Positions 19,213 through 27,162 of a stretch of DNA of 64,000 bases are shown in pieces. The notes beneath the pieces are model-generated. The model searched no databases, was not told the DNA's origin, and worked only from the letters and a program-made list of their open reading frames with translations. Position numbers and translations under genes: made by a program. The DNA is from an uncultured Aquimarina sp. GTDB taxonomy: Bacteria > Bacteroidota > Bacteroidia > Flavobacteriales > Flavobacteriaceae. The stretch lies in NCBI GenBank assembly GCA_947500545.1, contig CANMSO010000011.1:62001-126000 (forward strand), written 5' to 3'. Position 1 is the stretch's first letter. Every line of letters begins with the position of its first letter.

Positions 19213-19746
19213 ATGAAAAAATCACTCTTACTAGTCGCTATTATGTTATTAGGAACAGTAGCTACTGTTAATGCACAAAAATTTGCTGGCTTACAAAAAA
19301 GTCCAACCGACATTGCTTATGCTAAGGCAGATAGAAATGCAAAACCTGTTATTAAAGTAGTTTATAGTCGTCCGCAGAAAAAAGGTAGAAAAATATTTGG
19401 GAACCTAGTAAACTATGGTAAAGTATGGAGAACAGGAGCTGATGAAGCAACAGAAATCAAGTTTACGCAAGATGTAAAAATGGGAGATAAAACCGTAAAA
19501 GCAGGTACTTATTCATTATTTACCATTCCAGGAGAAAAAGAATGGACTGTAATTTTAAACTCTGATTTAGATAGCTGGGGAGCATATACTTATGATGAGG
19601 GGAAGGATGTAGCTAGAATTAAAGTACCGGCCTCAAGTGGAGATGAACTAGAAGTTTTTTCAATAGCTTTCAAAAAAGTAGACAAAGGCTATCACATGGT
19701 AATGGGATGGGATACAGCCAGAGTAGCAGTTCCTTTTACGATGTAA
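19213..19746 (+). CDS. DUF2911 exported protein
   Basis: A 177-residue protein with a cleavable signal peptide (KKSLLLVAIMLLGTVATVNAQ). The mature domain is a full DUF2911: VVYSRPQKKGRKIFG, YGKVWRTGADEATEIKF, AGTYSLFTIPGEKEWTVILN and WGAYTYDEGKDVARI. The family is abundant in Bacteroidota and has no established activity. Expressed alone: divergent from asnB and followed by a terminator. Confidence 0.92.
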   Translation: MKKSLLLVAIMLLGTVATVNAQKFAGLQKSPTDIAYAKADRNAKPVIKVVYSRPQKKGRKIFGNLVNYGKVWRTGADEATEIKFTQDVKMGDKTVKAGTYSLFTIPGEKEWTVILNSDLDSWGAYTYDEGKDVARIKVPASSGDELEVFSIAFKKVDKGYHMVMGWDTARVAVPFTM

Positions 19747-19769
19747 CAGGAATACCAAAATATTGCAAT

Positions 19770-19808
19770 AAAATAGCTCGGTAAAAAATTACCGAGCTAT
19801 TTTGTTTC
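19770..19808 (+). terminator. terminator after the DUF2911 gene
   Basis: AAATAGCTCGGTAA and TTACCGAGCTATTT form a perfect stem around a short AAAA loop, followed by TGTTTC; 24 bp after the stop. It could also work on the minus strand for the peptide gene at 19879-19977. Confidence 0.85.
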
Positions 19809-19878
19809 AATATTATATAATGCCCCTAAAATATAATAATTGTGATTATTCCTCTATTGGAATAATAAATTTCTTTTA

Positions 19879-19977
19879 CTATCTGTGTATTGCATGCCCC
19901 GATGCTCCAGGTAGTTCACTTAAAAAATCCATTACAATTCTAAAAGTTAATCTAAATTTTGTGTAAAATAGCCCCAT
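19879..19977 (-). CDS. 32-residue peptide gene, copy A of four
   Basis: ATG at 19977, stop at 19879. The product reads MGLFYTKFRLTFRIVM then DFLSELPGASGHAIHR. It aligns without gaps with three other 32-codon genes at 20244-20342, 20610-20708 and 21108-21206. Conserved positions are Phe/Tyr 4-5, Phe18-Leu19, Leu22-Pro23, Ala25, Ser/Cys26, Ala29-Ile/Met30 and a basic last residue. A perfect -7 element, TATATTTG (plus-strand 20003-20010), lies 26 bp upstream. The peptide has a basic, hydrophobic first half and no cleavable signal motif. Function unknown. Confidence 0.72.
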   Translation of the reverse strand: MGLFYTKFRLTFRIVMDFLSELPGASGHAIHR

Positions 19978-20002
19978 ATTTTTATATTAAATTATTATTA
20001 TT

Positions 20003-20010
20003 CAAATATA
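20003..20010 (-). promoter_or_regulatory. -7 element of peptide gene A
   Basis: TATATTTG on the minus strand matches TAnnTTTG perfectly, ending 25 nt before the start codon, as in the sister copies. Confidence 0.6.
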
Positions 20011-20243
20011 ACACCCAAATGAGGTGTTGTCAATAGTTTTATGCAATTTTTAGATGTAATTTTAAGTTTCATCGATGACATACACAAAAACCTAATACAG
20101 AAGAAGTTCACTTCCGGTTTGATTGTTATTTTTTACTAGGAAAATGGGGTAATTTCCCCAGATTCTTTTTGTAAAACCCAATGTAACAATCGCAGTTCCC
20201 TTTCTTAAATCTATAACATTTCCTCCAGAATAGTCCGAATATA

Positions 20244-20342
20244 TTATCTATGAATTGCGTTACTGCAAGCTGAAGGCAAGTGTTTAAGAAATGACTTTAA
20301 AGCCTTAATATTTATTGTTATTATACCGTAAAATATCTTCAT
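20244..20342 (-). CDS. 32-residue peptide gene, copy B of four
   Basis: ATG at 20342, stop at 20244. Product: MKIFYGIITINIKALK then SFLKHLPSACSNAIHR. Closest to copy C, sharing KALK, SNAIHR and about 100 bp of upstream sequence at identical offsets. Position 26 is Cys here and Ser in the others. Start-to-start distance to copy A is 365 bp and to copy C 366 bp, suggesting duplication of a fixed-length unit. The preceding ATG at 20352 stops after two codons, so the chosen start is the only one compatible with the family. Confidence 0.75.
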   Translation of the reverse strand: MKIFYGIITINIKALKSFLKHLPSACSNAIHR

Positions 20343-20368
20343 AATCATTTCATTTATAATTCATTATA

Positions 20369-20376
20369 CAAAAGTA
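20369..20376 (-). promoter_or_regulatory. -7 element of peptide gene B
   Basis: TACTTTTG on the minus strand, a perfect TAnnTTTG match 27 bp from the start codon, the same offset as in copy C. Confidence 0.6.
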
Positions 20377-20423
20377 GCACAGAGTATCATATTTTAAAAA
20401 TATTTAACACTGTAAAAATCATA

Positions 20424-20437
20424 TTTTAGACATAAAA
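20424..20437 (-). promoter_or_regulatory. inverted-repeat element upstream of peptide gene B
   Basis: TTTTA-GACA-TAAAA, beginning 82 bp from the start codon of copy B. The equivalent element of copy C sits at exactly the same offset. Candidate activator or repressor site about 48 bp upstream of the -7 element. Confidence 0.45.
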
Positions 20438-20609
20438 CATTTTTTTAACGTTGTATGACTACGGTAAAACCGTAAATTAACATAATTGAAGAATCGACTT
20501 ACAACTTTAATTTATCCTTAAGGATAAACCTTTTAATGAGTACAACATGAATACGCCCCTATCTTAATCCTAATGTGATCTGTTATACTTCTTAAACAAT
20601 TCAAAAAAT

Positions 20610-20708
20610 CTATCTATGAATTGCATTACTGCTTGCTGCAGGTAGCTCTCTTAAAAATGTTTTTAAAGCTTTTAAATCTATAAGTAATACATTGTAAAAA
20701 AATTTCAT
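20610..20708 (-). CDS. 32-residue peptide gene, copy C of four
   Basis: ATG at 20708, stop at 20610. Product: MKFFYNVLLIDLKALK then TFLRELPAASSNAIHR. An in-frame ATG two codons earlier (20714) is possible, but the 32-codon length of all four copies favours 20708. Same promoter spacing and upstream inverted repeat as copy B. Copies B and C are the most similar pair and probably the most recent duplication. Confidence 0.75.
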   Translation of the reverse strand: MKFFYNVLLIDLKALKTFLRELPAASSNAIHR

Positions 20709-20734
20709 AACCATTTGATTTATAATTTCTTATA

Positions 20735-20742
20735 CAAAGATA
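20735..20742 (-). promoter_or_regulatory. -7 element of peptide gene C
   Basis: TATCTTTG on the minus strand, a perfect TAnnTTTG match 27 bp from the start codon. Confidence 0.6.
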
Positions 20743-20789
20743 GAGACCAAGGTTTCTGAAGAGAAAAAATTAACATTCTCAATATATGA

Positions 20790-20803
20790 TTTTAGATATA
20801 AAA
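20790..20803 (-). promoter_or_regulatory. inverted-repeat element upstream of peptide gene C
   Basis: TTTTA-GATA-TAAAA, beginning 82 bp from the start codon of copy C, aligned base for base with the element of copy B. A weaker version, TTTTA-GATG-TAATT, lies at 20048-20061 upstream of copy A. Confidence 0.45.
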
Positions 20804-21030
20804 TATTCAAGACACGACATAAAGCTAAAAAGCAGCTAAAATTTGTTAAATCCTGAAGAAAAATCTTACAATCAAAAGTGCTTTTTCAGGGGTATTCTCC
20901 CCCTTTTCATTTCTATACATCAGAATTTTCTGTATACAAATACTCTTATAAATAGGTAAAAAAGCACATTAATGTAGTTTTCATCACTTTGCCCTTGTTA
21001 AAAAGGGTTTTTACACAGCATTTGTTAAAT

Positions 21031-21065
21031 GAAAAAGGGCTATCCGTTTTGGATAGCCCTTTTTC
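21031..21065 (-). terminator. terminator after peptide gene D
   Basis: AAAAAGGGCTATCC and GGATAGCCCTTTTT form a perfect 14-bp stem with a GTTTT loop, 43 bp beyond the stop of copy D. It is symmetrical and could stop transcription from either side. Confidence 0.85.
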
Positions 21066-21107
21066 TCAACCAAGTAAATATTTTTTAAGCTCTGATTATT
21101 TTGGTCA

Positions 21108-21206
21108 TTACTTACGCATTGCGTAAACTGAAGCTCCCGGAAGATCTTTCAAAAATCTAACGATAATATTAAAATCAAGCCCATTAAAAGTAAAAATTGA
21201 ATTCAT
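21108..21206 (-). CDS. 32-residue peptide gene, copy D of four
   Basis: ATG at 21206, stop at 21108. Product: MNSIFTFNGLDFNIIV then RFLKDLPGASVYAMRK. The most divergent copy, but the same length, with FLKDLPGAS, Ala29-Met30 and a basic end kept in register. A weaker -7 (TAATTTTA, plus-strand 21236-21243) lies 30 bp upstream. Only this copy has a strong terminator directly behind it. It is 498 bp from copy C, longer than the 365-366 bp spacing of the others, the difference being partly the terminator. Copies may have diverged in role. Confidence 0.65.
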   Translation of the reverse strand: MNSIFTFNGLDFNIIVRFLKDLPGASVYAMRK

Positions 21207-21478
21207 GCTTTATTAAGTTATAAATTGATATGGTGTAAAATTAGCAGGTAATTATCAGATAATCAACAAATTCACTAAAAAATTAATTTTAATTTGATGT
21301 ATTAACATATTTACCTGATTAAATTCAAAATACAAATTACTATGCATGCATAGAAGTAGGTGAAAACTTACTTTTATGTTTAGAAAATGAATTCTATACC
21401 TTTTGGTAACTATGGTTTAACCATTGTTTTAAAAAAGTTAGCCGGTAAAAAAGGAAAAAAAAGACAATGTAGAAAGAG

Positions 21479-22108
21479 TTACGGGATATTTAAATATTTA
21501 TGCGTTTGAAGAGAAACTTTCCATTTAGGGTTTTGCATTACATAATCTACTATAAGGGGCACCATTTTTTCGCGATTGCTCCATTCTGGTTGAAGATAAA
21601 GTATACAATCATCTGAAACCATAGCGGCCTGTTCTTCTGCAAAAGCAAAATCGCTTTTATTATAAACAATACATTTTAATTCATTTGCGGCAGTATACAC
21701 CTCTTTCTTAGGTAACTTTATTTTTTTTGGAGAAAGACAAATCCAATCCCATTCTCCGGTCAATGGATATGCACCAGAAGTTTCAATATGAGTTTGAGCA
21801 CCTTTTGCTTTTAGCATTGTAGTAAGCGATGTCATATCCCAGGTAAGTGGTTCTCCACCTGTAACCACAATCACCTCACTATATTTCAATGCGTTTTCAA
21901 CAATTTCTTCTGTAGCTGTTGGTGGGTGCAAATCTGCATTCCAACTCTCTTTTACATCACACCAATGGCATCCAACATCGCAACCACCTATTCTAACAAA
22001 ATAAGCAGCTGTTCCTTTATGATAGCCTTCTCCTTGTATAGTATAAAACTCCTCCATTAATGGAAGCATTTCACCTGCATTCACCAATTTTTGTACACTC
22101 TCTTGCAT
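21479..22108 (-). CDS. queE: 7-carboxy-7-deazaguanine synthase (radical SAM)
   Basis: A 209-residue radical SAM enzyme that contracts carboxy-tetrahydropterin to 7-carboxy-7-deazaguanine in queuosine/preQ0 synthesis. The cluster-binding cysteines are Cys43, Cys47 and Cys50 in GGCDVGCHWCDVK, the CX3CX2C spacing. MEEFYTIQGEGYHKG lies at the start, VTGGEPLTW in the middle and SLQTHKYLNIP at the end, all typical of QueE. No queC, queD or queF is in the window. It lies upstream of, and codirectional with, the four peptide genes, but a 272-bp gap makes cotranscription unlikely. Confidence 0.93.
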   Translation of the reverse strand: MQESVQKLVNAGEMLPLMEEFYTIQGEGYHKGTAAYFVRIGGCDVGCHWCDVKESWNADLHPPTATEEIVENALKYSEVIVVTGGEPLTWDMTSLTTMLKAKGAQTHIETSGAYPLTGEWDWICLSPKKIKLPKKEVYTAANELKCIVYNKSDFAFAEEQAAMVSDDCILYLQPEWSNREKMVPLIVDYVMQNPKWKVSLQTHKYLNIP

Positions 22109-22176
22109 AAGGGCGCAAAGGTACGCAACATAAAAGAATTATTTAGCAAATCCCCATGTCGAATGTTTTCTAGATA

Positions 22177-22632
22177 TCATTTTTTAACTGCAATGCACTC
22201 AATTTCGATCTTCGCTCCAACAGCCAATCCTTTAGCAGCAAAAGTCGTTCTTGCGGGTTTTTGTGGGAAATATTTTTTGTATACAGCATTAAAAGCAGCA
22301 AAATCTTCAATATTAGCAAGAATCACGGTACACTTCACGACATCTTCCATTACCATATTATGATGTCCTAAGACAGCTTTTATATTTTCAAGAGTTTGTT
22401 TTGTCTCTGCCTCTATTCCGCCATCTACCAATTTTCTTGTGGTATGGTTCATTCCAACTTGACCAGATAGAAAATACAAATCACCAACCTGCACAGCATC
22501 AGAAAACGGGGCTTCTGATTTTTTAGGTTCATGAGTCTTATGAAAAATTACACTATTTGTGGGTTTTGTAGATTTAGTATTGCAACCAACCAAAAACATA
22601 CTCATAAGTATAAATAAAAATACGCTCTTCAT
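22177..22632 (-). CDS. RidA-family protein with lipoprotein signal
   Basis: A 151-residue protein: lipoprotein signal KSVFLFILMSMFLVGC with Cys17 as lipidation site, then a complete RidA/YjgF domain (FSDAVQVGDLYFLSGQVG, GIEAETKQTLENIKAVL, PARTTFAAKGLAVGAKIEIE). The Arg that binds the carboxylate of imine or enamine substrates in RidA is kept in PARTTF. RidA proteins normally deaminate reactive enamines in the cytosol; here the domain appears exported and membrane-tethered, so its substrate must differ or be periplasmic. Codirectional with queE, 68 bp upstream of it. Confidence 0.9.
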   Translation of the reverse strand: MKSVFLFILMSMFLVGCNTKSTKPTNSVIFHKTHEPKKSEAPFSDAVQVGDLYFLSGQVGMNHTTRKLVDGGIEAETKQTLENIKAVLGHHNMVMEDVVKCTVILANIEDFAAFNAVYKKYFPQKPARTTFAAKGLAVGAKIEIECIAVKK

Positions 22633-22742
22633 AGTTAAAAAAATTAAAACAATGTTCTTTATCGATTATTCAGGATTAAAATTAACTTATAATTTCAATA
22701 GAAAAGTTAAGATTCCTATTTTTATCAAAAATTAAAATTATT

Positions 22743-24278
22743 ATGAGCGATAATCAGGCATTTCTAGATCATATTAATGAAGGTTATAAGACCAAAGGTG
22801 ATTTCATTACTATGGGAGCCGCTATGCACGAAGGCGAAACGGTAACAAACGCCCATGTAAAAGTTCCGTTAAAAACATTAAATAGACATGGACTAATTGC
22901 CGGAGCAACTGGTACTGGTAAAACGAAAACACTACAGATCATCGCCGAAAATCTAAGTGAAAAAGGAATTCCCGTGTTATTAATGGACATTAAGGGGGAT
23001 CTTAGTGGAATTGCTGCGGCAAGCCCTGGTCATCCAAAAATTGATGAACGCCATGAAAAGATAGGAATCCCATTTGAAGCAAAAAATTTCCCTGTAGAAA
23101 TACTTTCGCTTTCTGATCAAGATGGAGTTAGACTAAGAGCAACTGTAAGTGAATTTGGTCCCGTATTACTATCCAGAATTCTTGATGTAACCGAAACACA
23201 AGCCGGAATTATATCTATAATTTTTAAATATTGTGATGATAATAAATTACCATTACTAGATTTAAAAGATCTAAAAAAAGTGTTACAATTCTCTACAGGG
23301 GAAGGTAGAAAAGAATTAGAAAAAGACTATGGTCGTATTTCTACTGCTTCTACAGGGTCTATTCTGCGTAAAATAGTAGAACTTGAGCAACAAGGAGCTG
23401 ACCTCTTTTTTGGGGAAAAGTCATTTGAAGTCGAGGATTTATGTCGCATCGATGAAAATGGTCGAGGAATTATCAATATCATTAGGTTAACTGATATTCA
23501 GGACAAACCAAAGCTATTTTCTACATTCATGTTAAGCCTTCTGGCAGAAATCTATGGTACTTTTCCTGAACAAGGAGATAGTGGAAGGCCAGAATTAATA
23601 ATTTTCCTTGATGAAGCGCACTTAATTTTTAAACAAGCTTCAAATGCGTTAATGGATCAAATTGAAAGTATTGTAAAGCTAATACGATCCAAAGGTGTAG
23701 GGCTATATTTTGTAACTCAAAACCCGACAGATGTTCCTGATGGTGTTCTAGGTCAACTTGGTCTAAAAGTACAACATGCACTTAGAGCGTTTACGGCAAA
23801 AGACAGAAAGGCCATAAAGCTTACAGCAGAAAACTATCCTATTTCTGAATATTATGACACCAAAGAAATACTAACTTCTTTAGGAATTGGAGAAGCCTTG
23901 GTATCTGCTTTAGATGAGAAAGGACGCCCTACTCCATTGGCTGCAACCATGTTAAGAGCACCTATGAGCAGAATGGATGTACTAACCGATAGTGAGTTAA
24001 AAACCTTGCTAAAAAAATCAAAACTTACCTCAAAATATAATGAAGAAGTTGATAGAGAAAGTGCATACGAACTTTTAAGTGAAAAAATAGAAAAAGCAGA
24101 AGCGGCAGAAGCCAAGGCCGCTGCCAAGAAAGAAAGAGAAAAACTTAGCAAAAGTTCTTCTAGCTCACGTTCTAGAAGCAGAAGAACCAGTACAACAGAA
24201 AAAGCGGTAATAAAAGTGCTCACCAGCGCTACATTTATTAGAGGAGCTCTTGGGGTACTTAATAAGTTATTAAAGTAA
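22743..24278 (+). CDS. HerA-like/DUF853 ATPase
   Basis: A 511-residue FtsK/HerA-superfamily ATPase of the DUF853 type. Walker A is GATGTGKT at residues 54-61, Walker B IIFLDEAH at 286-293, followed by SIVKLIRSKGVGLYFVTQNPTDVP, the motif of this family. The last 70 residues are low-complexity (Glu/Ala/Lys then Ser/Arg) with a final hydrophobic helix (FIRGALGVLNKLLK). HerA proteins pump DNA with NurA; DUF853 proteins have no settled role and no nuclease partner lies nearby. Probably monocistronic. Confidence 0.88.
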   Translation: MSDNQAFLDHINEGYKTKGDFITMGAAMHEGETVTNAHVKVPLKTLNRHGLIAGATGTGKTKTLQIIAENLSEKGIPVLLMDIKGDLSGIAAASPGHPKIDERHEKIGIPFEAKNFPVEILSLSDQDGVRLRATVSEFGPVLLSRILDVTETQAGIISIIFKYCDDNKLPLLDLKDLKKVLQFSTGEGRKELEKDYGRISTASTGSILRKIVELEQQGADLFFGEKSFEVEDLCRIDENGRGIINIIRLTDIQDKPKLFSTFMLSLLAEIYGTFPEQGDSGRPELIIFLDEAHLIFKQASNALMDQIESIVKLIRSKGVGLYFVTQNPTDVPDGVLGQLGLKVQHALRAFTAKDRKAIKLTAENYPISEYYDTKEILTSLGIGEALVSALDEKGRPTPLAATMLRAPMSRMDVLTDSELKTLLKKSKLTSKYNEEVDRESAYELLSEKIEKAEAAEAKAAAKKEREKLSKSSSSSRSRSRRTSTTEKAVIKVLTSATFIRGALGVLNKLLK

Positions 24279-24318
24279 TTTTCGTTTAGTATTAAAACAA
24301 ATTATTTAATTCAAAAAC

Positions 24319-24885
24319 ATGAAAAACAGAATTTTTCAGATACTTCTCGTAACAATATTAATTTTCAGCTGTCAAAAGGAAGAAAAGCAAAACCCTTTCG
24401 AGATATCACACAATAGAATAGGATTATTAACCAATGAAATTAAAATAAGTCAGTTAGATTCTGTTTTTGCAAATGATTCTATTGTTCGAAGTACTGCTCA
24501 AAATCAGTTTTTAAGCAATGCCAACGAAATAGAAATCTATGAAAAAGGAGGTGTTAAACTTCTTGTTCTTGAAGCAAGAGAAGAATCCAATACTAACGCC
24601 ACTATAGAAAACATTCAAATAATTGACCCTAGGTATAAAACGAGTTTGGGACTGTCTTCTGCAAGTGTATTTAAAGACATTAAGGATAATTACTCGATAT
24701 CAAAAATCAATAATACTTTAAGTACCGCAGTAATTTTTGTAGATAGCATACAGGCATATTTCACTATCGATAAGAAAGAATTACCTCGAGAATTTCAGTT
24801 TACAACCGATATTGAAATCAAAGCTACCGATATACCTGATGCATCAAAAATCAAACATTTTTGGATAAGTTGGAATAAGAATTAA
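24319..24885 (+). CDS. uncharacterised lipoprotein
   Basis: A 188-residue exported protein with lipobox LIFSC (Cys18) after a short hydrophobic signal. The mature part contains DPRYKTSLGLSSASVFKDI and strand-rich sequence with no recognised family or catalytic residues. It lies 12 bp upstream of the cupin gene and 40 bp after the HerA-like gene, so it may begin a three-gene operon with the cupin and the alpha/beta hydrolase. Confidence 0.75.
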   Translation: MKNRIFQILLVTILIFSCQKEEKQNPFEISHNRIGLLTNEIKISQLDSVFANDSIVRSTAQNQFLSNANEIEIYEKGGVKLLVLEAREESNTNATIENIQIIDPRYKTSLGLSSASVFKDIKDNYSISKINNTLSTAVIFVDSIQAYFTIDKKELPREFQFTTDIEIKATDIPDASKIKHFWISWNKN

Positions 24886-24897
24886 GTATATAAAGAA

Positions 24898-25266
24898 ATG
24901 GGTAAAAAATATCGTATTCAAAAATCACCTTTTATTGTTCCTACTACAGATGGAAAGTTAATAGAAGAACATTTTGGTAAAGCCACAGATCAAAATTCAG
25001 ATATTAGCATTGCTCACATGATTGCTCCTCCTGGCTGGAGCGAACCATATCAAACTCCAGAATTTGATGAGTACACTTATATTATAAGAGGTAAGAAACA
25101 ATTTATAATTGAAGATGAGAAGGTTATACTAGAATCTGGCCAATCCATAAAAATTAAAAAAAACACAAGAATTCAATATTCTAACCCTTTTGATCAAGAA
25201 TGTGAGTATCTTGCCATCTGTCTTCCGGCATTTTCTCCGGAAACAGTACATCGAGAAGATGCATGA
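24898..25266 (+). CDS. cupin-domain protein
   Basis: A 122-residue single-domain cupin. The first cupin motif is weak (EPYQTPEFDEYTYIIRGKKQFII) with Glu but few His, and the second is ESGQSIKIKKNTRIQYSNP, so a classical metal site is doubtful. Substrate unknown. The last 4 bp overlap the start of the alpha/beta hydrolase (ATGA), indicating coupled translation. Confidence 0.82.
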   Translation: MGKKYRIQKSPFIVPTTDGKLIEEHFGKATDQNSDISIAHMIAPPGWSEPYQTPEFDEYTYIIRGKKQFIIEDEKVILESGQSIKIKKNTRIQYSNPFDQECEYLAICLPAFSPETVHREDA

Positions 25267-26102
25267 AAGAAAAATACCAAAAATACCTACCTGTTTTAAT
25301 TGGAAAATACTTCCATCTTCTTTTTTTCTTATCACCAAAAAAAGCCGTTAACAAAGCTTATATTTTATTTTGTACTCCAAGAAAGGGAAAAATACTTCCA
25401 GAACAGGAAGAATTTCTTGAAGATGCAGAAGACGAAATTGTTCATGTTGGTGATACTAAAATTCAGACGTACAGATGGGCAAGTTTGGGAGAAACAGTGT
25501 TAATGGTTCATGGATGGGAGAGCAACGCGCATCGCTGGAAGGCTCTTATTCAAAAATTACACAAAAGAGGGTTTAATGTAATTGCCTTTGATGCTCCTGC
25601 TCACGGTAATTCATCTGGCAAAATACTTAATGTCCCTCTATACACTGTATGTCTTCAGAAAATGGTTGAACTATATCGGCCTAATCATATCATGGGACAT
25701 TCAGTTGGAGGAATGACTACTATATTTCATCAATACAGTTATCCAAATCAAGAAATCGAAAAATTGGTTGTTCTGGCGCCTCCTTCAGAGTTATCAAGGA
25801 TAATGAAAGGTTACCAGGAAATACTTAAACTATCTCCAAAATTCATGAAAGCCTTGGATCAATTTTTTAAAGACAAACACGGTTTTTATTTTAAAGAGTT
25901 TTCAGTTTCTGATTTTGCAAAAAAACTCACACATAAAGGCCTATTAATTCATGATAAAAATGACGATATCGCTCCTTATAATGAAGCGGAAGATATTGGG
26001 GAAAACTGGAATGATGTTCAATTTGTTTCTACCGTAGATTATGGCCATTCATTGTTTTTTGATGAAGTAGATGATATGATCATTAATTTTTTGAAAGATT
26101 AA
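25263..26102 (+). CDS. alpha/beta hydrolase
   Basis: A 279-residue alpha/beta-hydrolase-fold protein. The oxyanion region is MVHGWESNAHRW, the nucleophile elbow GHSVGG, and a C-terminal acid/histidine pair is likely in HDKNDDIAPYNEAED and DYGHSLFF. A hydrophobic stretch near the N-terminus (YFHLLFFLS) could contact the membrane. Likely an esterase or lipase-like hydrolase; substrate unknown. Coupled to the cupin gene. Confidence 0.88.
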   Translation: MKEKYQKYLPVLIGKYFHLLFFLSPKKAVNKAYILFCTPRKGKILPEQEEFLEDAEDEIVHVGDTKIQTYRWASLGETVLMVHGWESNAHRWKALIQKLHKRGFNVIAFDAPAHGNSSGKILNVPLYTVCLQKMVELYRPNHIMGHSVGGMTTIFHQYSYPNQEIEKLVVLAPPSELSRIMKGYQEILKLSPKFMKALDQFFKDKHGFYFKEFSVSDFAKKLTHKGLLIHDKNDDIAPYNEAEDIGENWNDVQFVSTVDYGHSLFFDEVDDMIINFLKD

Positions 26103-26184
26103 CCTTTAGAAAAGAATAATTATTTATTTTGTTTTTCCACTAAATCTCTTTTGGTCTGGATAATCCGAAATTCAATATTATATT

Positions 26185-26192
26185 TACCTTTG
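26185..26192 (+). promoter_or_regulatory. -7 element of rluF
   Basis: TACCTTTG, a perfect TAnnTTTG match, ends 3 nt before the GTG at 26196. It decides the start: any upstream start would lie on or before the promoter. The mRNA would be essentially leaderless. Confidence 0.5.
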
Positions 26193-26195
26193 CAT

Positions 26196-27068
26196 GTGGA
26201 AAATTCTAAACTCACCAGACTTAACAAATATCTTAGCGAAGTAGGATATTGTTCGCGCCGCGAAGCTGACAAATTAATCGACCAGAAACGTGTTACTATA
26301 AATGGAGAAGTTCCTGAAATGGGAACAAAAGTGGCTCCAGAAGACACGGTTCGTGTTGATGGTGAATTGATTACAGAGCCTAAAGAAAAGCACGTTTATC
26401 TAGCCTTTAACAAACCTGTTGGTATTGTTTGTACCACAGCACAAAACGAAAAAGACAACATTATAAATTACATTAACTATCCCAAGCGTATTTTTCCTAT
26501 CGGGAGGTTAGACAAGCCCAGTGAGGGTCTTATCTTCTTGACTAGTGATGGTGATATTGTAAATAAAATTCTTCGAGCCAGAAATAATCATGAAAAAGAA
26601 TATCTGGTAACAGTAAATAAACTTATTAACCCTCAGTTCATTAAACGAATGAGTAATGGCGTTCCTATTTTGGACACCATTACCCGAAAATGTGAGGTAG
26701 AACAAATTAATAAGTATAGTTTTAGAATTGTACTAACTCAAGGCCTTAATAGACAAATTCGTAGAATGTGTGAATATTTGGGATATGAAGTAGTTAGACT
26801 AAAAAGAACCCGAATTATGAATGTTCATTTAGATCTTCCAATTGGTAAATGGCGATATTTAACCGAAGAAGAATTGAAAGTGATTAATTCTGACATTGGG
26901 GATTCGAGTAAAACCGAAGAAGTATCTATTATAAAAGAAACAACTCCTAAACGATATAACACCACTTCTAAATCTTCTGGTAATTATAATAAAGACAGGA
27001 TGAAAAATCCAATCAAAAAAGGAGCTTCAAAATCAAATAATAAAAAGCGTAGGGATCGTAGGAACTAA
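26196..27068 (+). CDS. rluF: rRNA pseudouridine synthase, RluF/RsuA family
   Basis: A 290-residue enzyme that converts specific uridines in rRNA to pseudouridine. The N-terminal S4 RNA-binding domain is RLNKYLSEVGYCSRREADKL; the catalytic Asp is in GRLDKPSEGLIFLT; QGLNRQIRRMCEYLGYEV is the conserved C-terminal motif. A basic tail (last 50 residues, many Lys, Asn and Ser) follows. The start is taken as GTG at 26196, directly before ENSKLTRLNKY; the open frame from TTG at 26151 is unlikely because a promoter -7 lies between. Confidence 0.88.
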   Translation: MENSKLTRLNKYLSEVGYCSRREADKLIDQKRVTINGEVPEMGTKVAPEDTVRVDGELITEPKEKHVYLAFNKPVGIVCTTAQNEKDNIINYINYPKRIFPIGRLDKPSEGLIFLTSDGDIVNKILRARNNHEKEYLVTVNKLINPQFIKRMSNGVPILDTITRKCEVEQINKYSFRIVLTQGLNRQIRRMCEYLGYEVVRLKRTRIMNVHLDLPIGKWRYLTEEELKVINSDIGDSSKTEEVSIIKETTPKRYNTTSKSSGNYNKDRMKNPIKKGASKSNNKKRRDRRN

Positions 27069-27162
27069 ATACTGTTGTTAATTATATCCTAATTTCTGCA
27101 TCATAGATTTATTCGTTTTTTCAAAATAAGTAAATTACCTACTCATCAATTCTATAATTAAT

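Noticed and set aside
20459..20528. Hairpins TACGGT/ACCGTA and TTATCCTTAAGGATAA between peptide genes B and C as terminators
   Set aside because: Short stems without a proper T tract on either strand and not shared by the other intervals; left uncalled.
19879..21206. Evenly spaced repeats read as a CRISPR-like or IS-derived array
   Set aside because: Repeat period is about 365 bp, the shared parts are coding-like and diverged, and there are no short identical repeats, terminal inverted repeats or transposase.
23852..24223. 123-codon minus-strand frame within the HerA-like gene
   Set aside because: Antisense shadow of the low-complexity Ser/Arg and Glu/Ala tail; Ser/Leu-rich composition results from that.
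22743..24278. HerA-like ATPase as part of a HerA-based anti-phage system
   Set aside because: DUF853-type ATPases are widespread housekeeping-like genes and no Sir2, NurA or nuclease partner is adjacent.
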